Source: Poa pratensis
Lineage: Eukaryota > Streptophyta > Magnoliopsida > Poales > Poaceae
Direction: 5' to 3'
Assembly (NCBI GenBank): GCA_947311845.1
Contig: CAMZMU010000081.1
Coordinates: forward strand, 7,151,045-7,215,044
DNA length: 64,000 nucleotides
Made by a program: the position numbers and the translations under genes
Shown here: in pieces, positions 1 to 11,573 of the stretch
Layout: every line of letters starts with the position of its first letter
Numbering within the stretch: position 1 is the stretch's first letter
The notes under the pieces: model-generated
What the model was told of the DNA's origin: nothing
The model's input: the letters and a program-made list of their open reading frames with translations, nothing else
Databases searched by the model: none

Positions 1-17
1 TGGCGCCGCCGGGCGCC

Positions 18-841
18 GTGATAGCGCGGCGCGACCGCGTCTATGTGCGCGTCGAGGACTGCTGGTGGTACTGGAACCACGCGGTCCCGGTGCCGTGGCC
101 GGACGTTAAGCTGCCTGACCACATGCACCTTAACCCGCAGCGGATCTCGGTGCCGCCCATCCCGACGAGCCGCCGCGCGAGGGAGTTGGAGATCGAGCGC
201 CGCCGCGCGCGTCTCCCGAAGTCCGCCCGCAACGACCCGCGTTCGCGGCCACCTCCCCCAACTGGAGCACCTGGTTCCGCAACGAGCACAGCCTGCGGCG
301 GCATGCGCTCTACACGCGGGCTCTGACGCCGCCAAGTAGCCGTTGGTCACCGCATCCGCACACACAGCGGCGGGGCGCACCACGAGTGCCACCGCACGCG
401 CTGCGGATTGGCTCACCACCGCCACCGCCTCTTGCTGATGTGAAGATGGAGGTGGACGCCGAGGACGACGAGGACGCCCAGTTCGCTGCTGCGCTCGAGG
501 CCTCCAAGAAGTCCATGGCCGAGGACGAGGCCAAGAGATGGGAGAAGGTCCTGCAGGACGTCGCCTGGGAGCAGGAGGAGGCCCTGCAGGCGCAGCAGGC
601 CGCGGTCATGGAGCCACCGCAATGGTGGCAGGCCATGGACGTGGACCTGCCACCGACGCCGCCCCTACATGAAGGCCTGCTCGGGCAGATGTGGATCTGG
701 AATGGCGGCAGCTGGGAGGTCCAGCGGGCGCCACCCCTCCCGGAGCAGGAGCAGGAGCAGCCGCCCACGCCGCCGGCCGTCGTACCACCGGCGCACCTCT
801 GGCAGGCGCAGGAGTACTTCGTCCTCTCGGACGATGAGTAG
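18..841 (+). pseudogene. Grass hypothetical protein gene copy, frame broken
   Basis: Two consecutive open frames read as one protein of unknown function. The first (from 18) carries a basic stretch with the motif VPPIPTSRRARELEIERRRA. At about position 241 the frame must shift by one base to continue into NWSTWFRNE, then an acidic segment (VDAEDDEDAQ), an Ala/Lys helix (AAALEASKKSMAEDEAKRW) and a Trp/Pro-rich tail ending in VLSDDE at 841. I recognise the style of a multicopy grass-specific family, but no catalytic domain. The start upstream of 18 may lie outside the window. The single-base break makes this copy either a pseudogene or a sequencing artefact. No function is proposed. Confidence 0.5.
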
Positions 842-1189
842 AAGCCCGCGAAGGGCATAAACTTTAGTTTAATGTATTTTTCTTTTTTAAAATATATATA
901 TAAAATTGTCGTTTGTGGCCCACCCCGTAATATATGAGAGAAAAAGGCTCATATATGGCCTCTTTACCTAATCTTTTCGGGGAAAAAAATGGTATCCGTT
1001 TGCGATGCGTCGAGCCGTTGGACGCTGACACCAAGGAGGGACATGGGCGGACTGGGCCTGTACTTACGATCAGAACCAAAGCGACCTGTGATCTGTTTCC
1101 ACCGCACCTTCTCTTGAAACTACGGTCCTGCTGCCTCTGATCGTGCTGTAGCCTCTTCCTGCCGTCTTGGCTTTTGCCGTGGTAACCAA
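842..1189. other. Gene-free spacer
   Basis: AT-rich near 875-905 (run of TA repeats), otherwise unremarkable. It lies between the 3' ends of two convergent broken gene copies. I see no gene, repeat boundary or RNA here. Confidence 0.4.
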
Positions 1190-2374
1190 CTAACCATACG
1201 AAGCTTCCATGTTACCCATGGCGCCGACATGGTGCGAGCCCATCGGGTAACCTCCACCGTAAGCGTAGGGCATGCGGCCGTATCCGTAGTACATGGAGGT
1301 ATCAGCTGACCACGGAAACAAAGGATTGTCGCATGCCGGAGGGAATGAAGCAGTGATGATCGGCATGGTTGCCGGCACGCGCTCCCGCCGTGTCCGTCAT
1401 CTCCTGCTCCATTCTTGGCTCATGCGCTGCCGCTGGAGTCGACGTGGACTCGCTTCCGTCACTGTGCTCCGAGGAGGCGCCCTTCTTGGAAGAAACGTGG
1501 CTGTGTTGCGAGGCGGCCGGACTCTGAGTCTTCGCGACCGCGTTGCTGCCGACGGAGCTCCTCTGCTTCTCTGTCATTCCACGCGAAGCGCTGCTGGCCC
1601 TGGCGGCGAGAATGTTGGAGATGGTGGTGCGGAGCGTCGGGTTGGGGATCAGATCGTCGCTTGGAGTTGGCGACGATGTGCGCTCTGATGTACCGTCGCA
1701 GAAGCTGCTGAAGCAGCACTTGCTCGTCATCACTGCTTCCACCATCACCTTCCTTGCAAATCTTGCAGTGAAGATTCGCCGGGACGCCGTCGTCTTCGTC
1801 GGCCGCCGCTTGGGAAAGCACCGTGGCGGCCTTTCCGAAGTCGAATCTTGGGTCTCCATTGGTGGGGCAGTGCTGAATGAAGTGTCCCGGGACGCGGCAC
1901 CTGCGGCACACGTACCCGGCTGGCGGCGCGCCCATAGTATGCCACGCCGCGGTGACCGTAGTGAGACGGCCCCTCCCACTTGAGCTCCGCGGCGTCGATC
2001 ACCGCGCTGATAGCCTTGGCCTCGTCGTCGTCCTCCTCGGCGCTCGACCTCGAGGAACAACCGCCGCCGTCTTGGTTCGCGTTGGGGCGTTGGGTGGATG
2101 GCGCCACGATGGCGTCGGCGGGAGGCCCGGCGACTCGGCGCACCATCACCGTCGAGTTGCGCAGGACCAAGGCGTTGTCATCCGTGTACTCCTCCCCGGT
2201 CTGCGCGTCGGAGATCGCGATGCCCTCCCGGGGACCCCGGCCGCGTGTCCGGCCGTGACCGTGGCGGCTGGTCTCCATGATGAGGCGCTTGAGCTCGCCG
2301 ACGGAGACAGAAGGCGCCGCGACGGGCAGGGAGAAGGTGTCGACGCCGCTCTTGTACCGGTAGTACACCGCCAT
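1190..2374 (-). pseudogene. RBBP6/PQT3-like E3 ubiquitin ligase, frameshifted copy
   Basis: The minus strand starts at 2374 with MAVYYRYKSGVDTFSLP, a DWNN (ubiquitin-like) domain of about 85 residues ending in STVMVRRVAGPP. After a frame change near 1935 comes a CCHC zinc knuckle, CRRCRVPGHFIQHC, typical of RBBP6/PQT3 proteins. LHCKICKE begins the RING/U-box, but two or more frame changes (about 1760 and 1700) break it around TSKCCFSSFC; the pieces RYIRAHIVANSK and LIPNPTLRTTISNIL follow in different frames. The tail is Ser/Thr-rich, then Gly/Tyr/Met-rich (MYYGYGRMPYAYGGGYPMG) to 1190. Intact members are RING-type ubiquitin ligases, some nuclear. There is no visible intron. At least two breaks are not single-base losses, so this is probably a true pseudogene, perhaps processed. 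Confidence 0.75.
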
Positions 2375-2607
2375 CTCCTTACCTTGAGATCGGCTGGTCA
2401 CGAACGGAGACAGAGATGAAGGTGAGTTGCGTCGGGCGCACGCTCGCTGGAGAGGCCAGGAAGCGAGGAATATGCATCTCACCGATCAGGGTTCATGGCC
2501 TTATATCCTCTTCCAGTACGAATCCGAGATGGTTTCGAGCCTCTCCGGAACCGCGTTCGGGTAGTGTTGTTTTGACGTAAATTTCTGGGTAAATTTGCTT
2601 TGCCCGA

Positions 2608-2676
2608 GCATATGACGTGCACTTACGAAAGCGTCCATGTCCGATTCTTCGAATCAGACAAATACTCGGGGGCTAC
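2608..2676 (+). repeat. Extra copy of GYP1 3' UTR end plus polypurine tract
   Basis: These 69 bases match 15470-15538, the segment just before the 3' LTR of GYP1, at the same length with about four substitutions. They end in the polypurine-like CTCGGGGGCTAC. A 5' LTR should be flanked by host DNA, so this piece of internal 3' sequence shows that the left LTR is joined to the tail of another copy of the same family. Confidence 0.8.
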
Positions 2677-3152
2677 TGACAAGGGTATATATCTCGGGTA
2701 CCCAACCGTGAGGGTACCTGGTGCACGTGACGACTAAAAGCCCAATAAGCGAAGAGCCAACTCGAAGCCCAAGATAAGAGGTCCAACAATATGGAGTACC
2801 CTCCAAGATTAAACATAGGCATAGTCGGTTTATACTTTGCTTATATGTAAACCAGCTCGGTTACGTACTCCCGAGACCCAGGGGCACCGATCTGGGGCAA
2901 GCCATACTCAAACCACCAAATCTCTAGCGAGATCGTCATCTCGCCGGAGTCACCTTGTAACCTCATAATCTCCCGCGATCAATAACAGACAAGCAGGAAG
3001 TAGGGTCTTTACCTCCACCCGAGGGGCCTGAACCTGGGTAAATCTTTGCCTCTGCTTGTCAGCCGACGAAACTACCAGTACTACCACGTTCTCTCCCCAT
3101 AATCTCAACCCTAGGTCCTTAACCATGGGATTTGATGAGTGTACCCTCGTCA
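2677..3152 (+). repeat. GYP1 5' LTR (chimeric, TATA region deleted)
   Basis: 476 bp against 497 bp for the right LTR. The 21-bp difference is fully explained by one 19-bp deletion and two single-base gaps. The 19 bp present in the right LTR and missing here contain CCTATTTAAAGG, the likely TATA box. Roughly eleven substitutions fall in the first 205 bp and only about one in the remaining 270 bp. Confidence 0.85.
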
Positions 3153-3154
3153 AT

Positions 3155-3171
3155 TGGCGCCGTCTGTGGGA
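3155..3171 (+). promoter_or_regulatory. GYP1 primer binding site
   Basis: TGGCGCCGTCTGTGGGA starts two bases after the 5' LTR end. Position and the TGGCGCC opening fit a tRNA-derived minus-strand primer site; the GYP2 site begins with the same seven bases. Confidence 0.75.
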
Positions 3172-3207
3172 AAGAATAGTGCTGGACTCACGGTTTCTTC
3201 GGTTCCA

Positions 3208-6047
3208 TCGAAAACGGCGACTCGCCGATCGGATCTACAAACGGCAACTCGCCGGCTGCATCAACAAACCAGAACTCGCCGACTCAGGCGGCACACGGCA
3301 ACTCGCCGGCTCACTCGACAAACGGCAACACGCCAGCTTCACCCGCAAAAAGCGCATCGGATCCTCTGATGGATTTCGAGCCACACTCGCCAGGATTCCA
3401 GGAGGCCTTCTCCGATCTCGAGTCAGGTTTGGGTTTAACCGTTGGTTCGTTCAATTTTTTCGTCAACAAGCTTGGTGTGCAGGACTTGACGGATCCACGC
3501 CAACTCGCGACTTCCGCACCCGAGGCTCCATCGGTTGCGGTTCCTTCGACTGCGGATCCCTCAACTGCGTCCATACCATCGTCGATCCTCCAAGCTTGCT
3601 CGTCTGCGACAACCATGTCCACACGAGAGATGCACGAGCTCATCGAAGAACTTCAGGGCGAGGAGGCCGAATCAGCATACCGCACAAACGATCCCGAGCT
3701 CGATCTCTCACTCGAGGATAGTTTCGACTGCGGGATCTCCTTCAGCGACTTCGACGAACTCGAAACTCATATCGACAACCACGTCGACTCCGAGATCTGC
3801 ACCAACAACAACAACCTCGACTCTGAGATTCATAACAACTTCGTCGACGCCGAGATGAGCATAGGCGATGAAGGCATCGACAGCGAGATCCGTCCAGACG
3901 GACCACTCGACGGGCATATCGACTCCGACATGAGCCTTGATGACGATGTCGAGTCCATGACGGGACTCGAAGACACACATACATACCCTCGGGTGATACC
4001 CCAGCAGGTTTACGTCGCCATCGCCGCAGAATCATCAGATGCTGCGGCCAGCCGCAGGCCTACAGAATTCCCGTGCACAGTTACTATGCCGGACGGAGTC
4101 ACAACTCTCACAATCACTGCTGAGATGGCAGCAAAAGCAGATAAAGTCATCAAGGAGTGCACAATGATGCCAGCAGACGCAACACAAGAGGAGATGTTGA
4201 CCTTCCAGTACTTCAACTGGCAGGAATCACTTCGACTGCGGCAGGTCAGAGCAACACTCGAAGAACGCAAAAAGCAAGCTAGCTTGTCGAGTGCGCGAAG
4301 AAGACAGCTCTCCCTGAGCTCCACCGGGCGAGCAGACACAAGACCCAGATCAAGGTTGTCACACCTCTCGCCAGACGAAAGGCGGCGCTCACCCGCAACT
4401 TAGGCAACTCTTTCATGACATACGACGAAGAGGGAGTGCCAGTACCCAAAACAGCTGCGGGTGCCCTCTTCACCGCTGCAGCATACCTAGAGGCAATCAA
4501 GCCTCCAGCTGATGACCCCAATGCAAAACTGCATCGCCAGCAGATCAAATCACTCGCCTTAGCGGCGAAGGCCATACGCCAAACTCCAAGAACTCCAGGT
4601 GGGAGTCGAGACCGTGCCTAGTCGACGCGTCGGGAAGAGCATAATCACAGTGGTCACCGCCACCACTCGAAGGAAAGAAGCGGCTCGCGTAGGCGCAGGT
4701 CCAGGAGCAGATCACGCAGATCTTACAGTAGCGACTCATACTCTGATCGAGAGCCTGAGCCACATGGAGCTCTGTGCTTCACTCGACGCGTCCGCGAGAC
4801 ACGGATGCCCAAAGGGTTCAAACTCACATCTGAACAGCCCAAGTTCACGGGTCGACAGGAACCTTCTGGGTGGCTGGAAGACTACAGGCTGGCTGTCGCG
4901 TGCCAGCGAGGCACAAACACCACAGCCATGCAATACATACGACTCATGCTCGAAGGCACAGCCCGCGACTGGCTCAAAGCTTTACCATCCACATACGACT
5001 CGTGGGATCACTTCCGCACGATTTCATCAAAAACTTTGAGCCTCTATGTGAGCGCCCAAAAACGTTCGAGGAGCTGCGAGCCTGCGTTCAACGTTCAGAC
5101 GAAACGTTGAGGTCATACATCAGACGATGGACTGAGATACGCAACTCAGTCGGAGTAATTTCAGAAGATATGGCCATGGATGCTTTCATAATGGGACTCG
5201 CCAGGCGGGACCTCAAAGAAGCACTTGGTCGCAAAAAGCCAACCTCTGTGGCTAACCTCTTGATGACCGCGACTGAGTGGGCAGACGGAGAAGACATGGC
5301 GCGCACCACACGGGTCCTCACCCCGTGACAATCATGAAAGCGGCAGTCGAAGCCGCAGAGACTCGTACAGAGACGACCGAAGGCGCAAACGTTCAAAACG
5401 TCACTACGACGATGACAGACCCGAATTCATGGCGGCTGGGTTCTCCACACCCCGCAATGACCAGGACAGAAGCGACCGACGGTCAGAAGATCGGCGAGAC
5501 AGTCGAGATGATCGGCGGGACAGTCGAGATGATCGTCGGGACAGTCGAGACCGCGGCCAACGCAGTGATAGCTACAAGAGGAAGGACTGGCGCAAGTCAC
5601 GTCCGGAGCACAATCTGAGCGATCATTCGAAGAAAAGATGGATGCTGATTGCAGATTCCACCTGTACAAGGGGGACGACGGAAAACTGCGCTCCAATCAC
5701 TCGATGAGAAACTGCAGGGAGTTCGACCAAATGGCGACTGATTACGTAAATCTCAGAAAGGCAGCAGCCACACAAGCACCTGCACCCGTGCCTCAGCCAA
5801 ACAATGTGCCTGTTCTGATGGCACCACCTCCACCACCACAGCCTGCCGCAGGCGGAAATCTCGCGGGTGCCATACAGCACATACCTCGGGTGGACGAACC
5901 ACAGTACCCTCCGCCCCAAGGGCAGATGTACATGATACAGAAAGGTCGCCCTTCCAACAGGGAGCAAAAACTTCGCACTCGACAAGTAAACATGGCGGTC
6001 ATGTCGCCTCCCGCTGTAACTGAATTCTTGAAGGGTTCTGAAACGCA
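3208..6047 (+). pseudogene. GYP1 gag (several frame breaks)
   Basis: The structural protein of the element. An NGNSPA-type repeat (3208-3360) leads into the long open frame from the ATG at 3369, which is acidic with repeated HVDSEI-like units. The frame changes near 4400. The retrotransposon gag core follows (GFKLTSEQPKFTGRQEPSGW at about 4805, then LMLEGTARDWLKALPSTYDSW and DETLRSYIRRWTEIRN), broken once near 5030. An Arg/Asp-rich stretch of DRRDSRD repeats (5450-5560) and a Cys/His zinc-finger-like segment (CRFHLYK...HSMRNC, about 5650-5715) complete it. Breaks lie near 4400, 5030, 5330, 5690 and 6047; all but the one at 5030 fit loss of a single base. Virus-like particle assembly would fail if the breaks are real. 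Confidence 0.8.
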
Positions 6048-6721
6048 ATAAGCTTCAGCAGAGAGGACCACCCTCCGTCGGTTGTTCGTCCAGGGCACTC
6101 TGCTCTGGTACTCGACGCGCAAATTGGAGGCTACGCCATGTCCAAGGTATTCATGGATGGGGCAGCGGCATAAACATCATCTTCGCAGATACGCTCCGCA
6201 AAATGAACAGGTCAGTCGAAAACCTGCCAAGGTCCTCAAATACCTTTCACGGTATCGTCCCAGGCAAAGCAATAAGCCCAGAAGGCACCATACAACTCGA
6301 CGTAACGTTTGGGGACAAGAACCACTTCAGGACAGAATCGATTGAGTTCGAAGTTGTCGACTGGAAGTCACAATACCATGCTATACTTGGACGCCCGACG
6401 TTCGCTCGATTCATGGCGGTGCCACATTACGCATACCTCCAGCTGAAGATGCCTGGACCAAAAGGAGTAATCACAGTCAAGGGGAACTTCCAAAAGTCTG
6501 ACTCTTGCGACCGAGAATTCAGCAAAATCTCTGAGATGTTTGGCATGGAAGCAACACTCGCTGATCTAGCGGTCTCCAACGATCGAACACTTATGCCAGA
6601 ACACAAAAAGGTGGCAGTCGACAGAGCATTCAATGCCACCAATGACACAAGATCGCATCAGGTGCACCCGACTGACCCGACCAAGACAGTCAATGTCTCG
6701 TCGAGTCTGCCTATCGCATAG
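6048..6721 (+). pseudogene. GYP1 aspartic protease segment ending in a TAG
   Basis: Retropepsin-like segment. The frame entering at 6048 runs to the active-site region VFMDG at about 6155, where loss of one G in a G run puts the downstream part (IIFADTLRKMNRS) into another frame. The flap and C-terminal landmarks HGIVPG, FEVVDW and YHAILGRPTFARFM are clear. The frame ends with TAG at 6719-6721, directly before GAAAGCGCGCTC, and is in frame with the RT that follows. The same TAG occurs at the same point in GYP2. Confidence 0.8.
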
Positions 6722-9700
6722 GAAAGCGCGCTCGTCGAATTCCTCCGTGAGAACTGGGATATATTTGCATGGTGTCCAGCCGACATGCCAGGTATTCCCA
6801 GGGAATTCGCCGAGCACTCTCTCCAATTATTTCCAGATGCTAAACCAGTCAAGCAAACAATGCGCCGCATATCCGGCCCAAAAAGAACCGCAGTCGAAGC
6901 CGAAGTCGACAGGCTACTCGCAGCAGGTTTCATCAGAGAAATCAAGAAATCACAATGGGTGGCCAACCCCGTACTCGTAGAAAGAAGCACACAGATATCC
7001 TTCGGATGTGCGTAGATTTTACAGCACTCAATAAGTGCTGTCCAAAGGATCACTTTCCACTACCTCGAATCGACCAGATCGTCGACTCCACCGCCGGGTG
7101 CGCTCGCTTGTCCTTCCTGGATGCTTACTCGGGTTACCACCAGATAAGGATGAAGGAAGAGGATGAAGAGAAAACGGCGTTCATAACCCCACTCGGGGTC
7201 TACTGCTACACCACAATGCCTTTCGGGCTCAAGAACGCAGGCGCAACCTACCAGCGCATGATGCAAGATTGCCTCAAGAAGCAAATTGGGCGAAACGTCC
7301 AGGTCTATGTAGATGACATCGTCATCACCACAAGAGAGGAAAACACACTACTCGATGACTTGCGAGAGACATTCGCAAACCTCAAACGCTTCCACATCAA
7401 GCTCAACCCGAAGAAGTGCACGTTCGGCGTGCCAGCCGGGCAACTCCTCGGGTATCTAGTCTCAGCTCGAGGAATCGAGGCGGACCCGGAGAAAATACAG
7501 GCCATCTTGACGATGCAAAGGCCTTCAAAGCTCCATGACGTGCAAAAGTTAGCGGGTCGAGTGGCAGCGCTCAGTCGATTCATCAGCAAGCTAGGCGAAA
7601 AAGCACTCCCGTTCTATCGACTGATGAAGAAAGCAGATAAATTCGAGTGGACGCCAGAAGCCGAAGCAGCCTTTACGGATCTCAAGCGAGTCCTCACAAG
7701 CCCTCCAATCCTCGTCGCACCAAGGGAACGCGAGCCATTGTACCTATATGTCTCTGCAACTAACAGGGTGGTAAGCACCGTACTGGTAGTCGAACGAAGG
7801 GAGGAGGGACACGCCCAAAGCATACAACGTCCAGTCTATTACTTGAGTGAAGTGCTCTCCACATCAAAGCAGCGGTACCCGCACTATCAAAGCTGGCCTA
7901 CGCCGTGTTCATGTCCTCAAGGAAGCTGACGCATTACTTCTCCGAGCACCCGATCACTGTAATCAGCACCTCAGGGATCGGGGACATCCTCACAAACCCC
8001 AACGCAACTGGGCGAGTAGCAAAATGGCTCATCGAGCTAGCACCAAGAGACATCAAGTATGATTACCCGAAGGCCATCAAAGCACAAGTTTTACCTGACT
8101 TCCACACCGAGTGGATCGAAGCTCAGCTCCCAGGAGCGCCAGATGTGTCCAACTCATGGACTATGTACTTCGACGGCTCAAAGAAAAACGAAGGCGCAGG
8201 CGCAGGTGTTATCCTCATATCACCAAAAGGCGACAAGCTCCGCTACATCCTACAAATGGGGTTCGAGTTCCCGTCCAATAACGAAGCAGAATATGAGGCT
8301 CTGATCCATGGCATGAGGATGGCCAAAGCCCTCGGGTGCACTCGACTGATGATCTACGGTGACTCGAATCTTGTGGTACAGCAAACAATGAAGGCCTGTG
8401 ATGCAATCGCAGATAATATGATCGCCTACCGTGACCTGTACAACATCATGGAGGGCAGCTTCGAAGGCTGCGAGTTGCGGCACATAGGGCGTGAGAGCAA
8501 TGAAGAAGCAGATAAGTTAGCCAACATTGGTGCGACCAAAGCACCAGTGCCACCTGGTGTCTTCTTCGAGCGCATCGAGCACAGATCCATCAAAAAGAAG
8601 CGAGCAACTCCTACATCAGCCGCACCAGCCAAGAGCAAAGCACCTAGCACAGAGGACCCACCAGTCGAGGTACTCCTCATCGAGCCAACTTGGACTCAAC
8701 CTTTCCTCGCATACATACTCCGCGGCGAGGTACCCGAAGACATCACAGAGTCAAGACGCGTCACTCGACGATCTAAAGCATACACTGTCATCAACGGTGA
8801 ACTTTACAAACGCAGCATATCAGGTATGTTCCAACGTTGCATAGCATTTGAAGATGGCCAAGCCATCCTTCGTGATATTCATGCAGGTACTTGCGGGCAT
8901 CACGCCAGCAGTCGATCACTCGTAGCCAAAGCCTTTCGCGCAGGCTTCTACTGGCCCACAGCACTCAAAGACGCGGAGGACATAGTCAAAAGGTGCATCG
9001 GCTGTCAAAAATTCGCCACAAAGCCGCACGCACCCGCATCGGCGTTGAAGACAATACCATTGGCCTGGCCCTTCGCCCAGTGGGGGCTCGATATGGTTGG
9101 GCCACTCAAAAAATCCTCCCATGGAGGGCATACTCACCTTCTGGTGGCGGTCGACAAGTTCACCAAGTGGATTGAAGCAGTCCCTATCACAAGTTCGACT
9201 GCCACTACAGCAGTCAATTTCATAAGATCCATCATATACCGCTTTGGTGTGCCAAGTAGCATCATCACTGACAACGGTACAAACTTCACGGCTGAAGAGT
9301 TCCGAACTTTCTGCAAAGAGCAAGATATCACGCTCAACTATGCATCTGTGGCACACCCGCAGTCAAATGGCCAAGTCGAAAAAGCCAATGGGCTTGTGAC
9401 GAGTGGAATTAAGAAACGCCTCCTGGTCCCACTCAAAAGAGCAGCGGGCGCTTGGGTCGAAGAACTTCCATCTGTGCTATGGAGCTTACGCACAACTCCC
9501 AATGCTTCAACACAATTTACCCCATTCTTCATGGTCTACGGCGCAGAGGCAATCCTGCCATCAGACGTAAGGTTCAATGCACCAAGAGTCGAAGCATACA
9601 ACGAAGAAGATGCAGATGAAGCACTCGAAGATGCAGTCGACTTGCTCGAAGAAGCACGCAACACGGCGCTAGCACGCACAGCTGTCTACCAGCAAGATCT

Positions 9701-9926
9701 ACGCAACTATCACAGCCGTCGACTGCGTACCAGGTCCTTCGAGGTTGGCGACCTGGTGCTTCGACTGAAGCAAAAGAAGGTGCACAAACTCGCTTCGCCA
9801 TGGGAGGGACCTTTTATCATCACCGAGGTCATTGGCGGTGGAGCGTACAGACTGAAGCACGCGAAGACAGGCGAACTCTCACATAATCCTTGGAACGTTG
9901 CGCAGCTGCGCCGTTTCTACGCTTAG
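6722..9926 (+). pseudogene. GYP1 pol: RT, RNase H, aRH, integrase
   Basis: Starts directly after the TAG in the same frame. RT: MPGIPREFAEHSL from 6785, DFTALNKCCPKDHF (about 7015), LDAYSGYHQI (about 7117), MPFGLKNAGATYQRMM and the catalytic YVDD near 7308. Conventional RNase H follows (about 7740-8100), then the additional aRH (YFDGSKKNEGAGAGVIL from about 8165, NNEAEYEALIHG, YGDSNLVVQQ). Integrase: zinc-binding HHCC region (CGHHASS through RCIGCQ, about 8890-9005), DDE core (LDMVGP, ITDNGTN, HPQSNGQVEKANG) and a C-terminal GPY-like region (WEGPFIITEVIGGGAYRL), ending QLRRFYA. No chromodomain. Single-base losses near 6975 and 7889, both in short A runs, split it into three frames; otherwise it is complete. 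Confidence 0.9.
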
Positions 9927-10561
9927 GTTGCTCAGTCGCATAATGTAATAGGCACATATGTCGGATGGCTGCAGGTTTCAGACGCGCTCTTTTCCTTACC
10001 AGGGTACCTAAGGGGACTGGAAGGTTTTTAATGAGGCGGCCTGCAGCTTAACATTCAAAATATGGAATATAATCGATGATTCCTCATATTCCTCCTGTTT
10101 ACTACTCGCATAACTTGTTCTCACAAAATTAGCCTCACCCGAATACTCGGGGCTGCGCTATCTCAAAAGCATGAGCTTCCGCTCCTTCACAACATAATAC
10201 CCCAGCCGCACTCGAATACACGGGGGCTGGGTCATAAAAATCATACATCAACAAACAAGTTGCTCAACCCCACTCAATTATTCGGGAGTTGAGCTTAAAA
10301 GCATAAGTTGAAGCTTCAAGTGTTGCAAAAATTCACAGCCTTACATGAATACTCGGGGGCTGTGCAGTTTATGTTTTATACTATAAAGTATTTCTATCAA
10401 CCTCACTCGAATGCACGGGGGCTGGATAGTCATAATTTTACAACAAGTAACTTCATACACCCCACTCAACAGGCTCGGGGGCTGCGGAGATACGAATCCT
10501 TAGTTCATAGATACTCACAAGTGTTGCGTTTTACACTCTGGGGTCACCCCACACACATAAC
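9927..10561 (+). repeat. GYP1 3' UTR repeats resembling the polypurine tract
   Basis: Between the pol stop and the antisense gene remnant, the motif CACTCGAATACTCGGGGGCTG recurs in degenerate form near 10137, 10207, 10266, 10345, 10403 and 10463, spaced about 55-80 bp, each resembling the polypurine tract before the 3' LTR. No sense open frame. Tandem repeats in this position are known for Tat-lineage elements. Confidence 0.65.
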
Positions 10562-11397
10562 CTATTCAACAGGTTCTTCCTTGGGCTCGGTCCACTTTTC
10601 CTCCTCCTTCAGCACACGATGGATTAAGACCAATGCGTCCACCCGTGTCTCTTGGTAGTGCTCCTCCATTGGCACAGGACCACCACCTGGTATGGGTGCG
10701 GGTCCCATCGCAATCCTTTTAAAATCAAGATGCGGAAGGTGCGATCGCACAAAGGCAAGAGCAACATTAGCCCCGCTAATCAGTTGCTCGCGCACAAACT
10801 TCTTGATCGCCTTGCCTTTTCGAAATTTCTTCAGCAATGCAACAAGGCCTGTGGTTGCTCATTCAAAGGAAACAAAGCTTCGTGGACTCGAAATAAAGCC
10901 AACCTGCAAGTCTCCAGTCGAATGGCAGTTCGCCATGCCCGGTCCAGAAGCCTTACCAAAATGGCGCTCCTCGCCCTGTCTGACCAAAAGGGGTGGGCGG
11001 AATACTCAGTACTACTCGCATGACCGTCGAGTCGATCCTGTATCCGTGCCTCCTCCTTTATCGGGTCAGAGCAAACACCTGCGCAAAAACAAAGGGCTCA
11101 TCATCGCCCAGTCGAGTCATCTCGCGAAGAACAGATCTCGATGATCCAAAAATAGCTTACATTCGAGTTGCAGATTTACTCTCTCCAACTCTTCAAGCAA
11201 AAAGGCCTCCCGTTCCGTAGTTGGGGATGGCCTCGACTGCAACTCAGCATACGCGTCTTGTGTTTCCTTTAACTCCGAGTAACCTCGAAAGCTTTTGCTG
11301 AAGGTAGTCCATAATTTTCTGGTCATTCACACTCCGCGACTTCGAAGAACCACCCACAACAGGGCCAGTCGATGCTTTAGAGGCTCGGTTCTACAGT
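10562..11397 (-). pseudogene. Second, partial antisense gene in GYP1 (last exons)
   Basis: On the minus strand, an acceptor-like CTGACTGTAG precedes an exon reading NRASKASTGP and, after a frame change, YSELKETQDAYAELQSR and LLEELERVNLQLE (coiled-coil character) to a GTAAGC donor at about 11143. A last exon from about 10852 reads LKKFRKGKAIKKFVREQL, ISGANVALAFVRSHLPHLDF and ends at 10562. It enters in phase 1 and resembles the last exon of the full antisense gene upstream (FCREQMVSGAQTTFLMLLAH), so it looks like a diverged extra copy of the 3' end of that gene. No N-terminal domain is seen here. Confidence 0.6.
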
Positions 11398-11573
11398 CAG
11401 AATAATTAAGGGCATAAGGAAGCATTAAGAGATCAAGCAAAAGGCTCGGGGGCTGCGCCTCCCGATCACTGAAGTTCATATTTCATAAAGGACAGATACG
11501 ATGTCTGATAATTTACATATAGCAAAAGCAAAATGACGAAATCCCTAGACCTAGTCAACAAAGGGATCACTCG

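Noticed and set aside
386..841. Independent 151-residue protein starting at 386
   Set aside because: The same frame is open from about 242 with family-like sequence (NWSTWFRNE), so the ATG-like start is inside a longer broken gene.
2608..3152. Left LTR beginning at 2608 rather than 2677
   Set aside because: The 69-bp segment is also present before the 3' LTR, where it ends in the polypurine tract; TGAC/GTCA tips and the tract place the true start at 2677.
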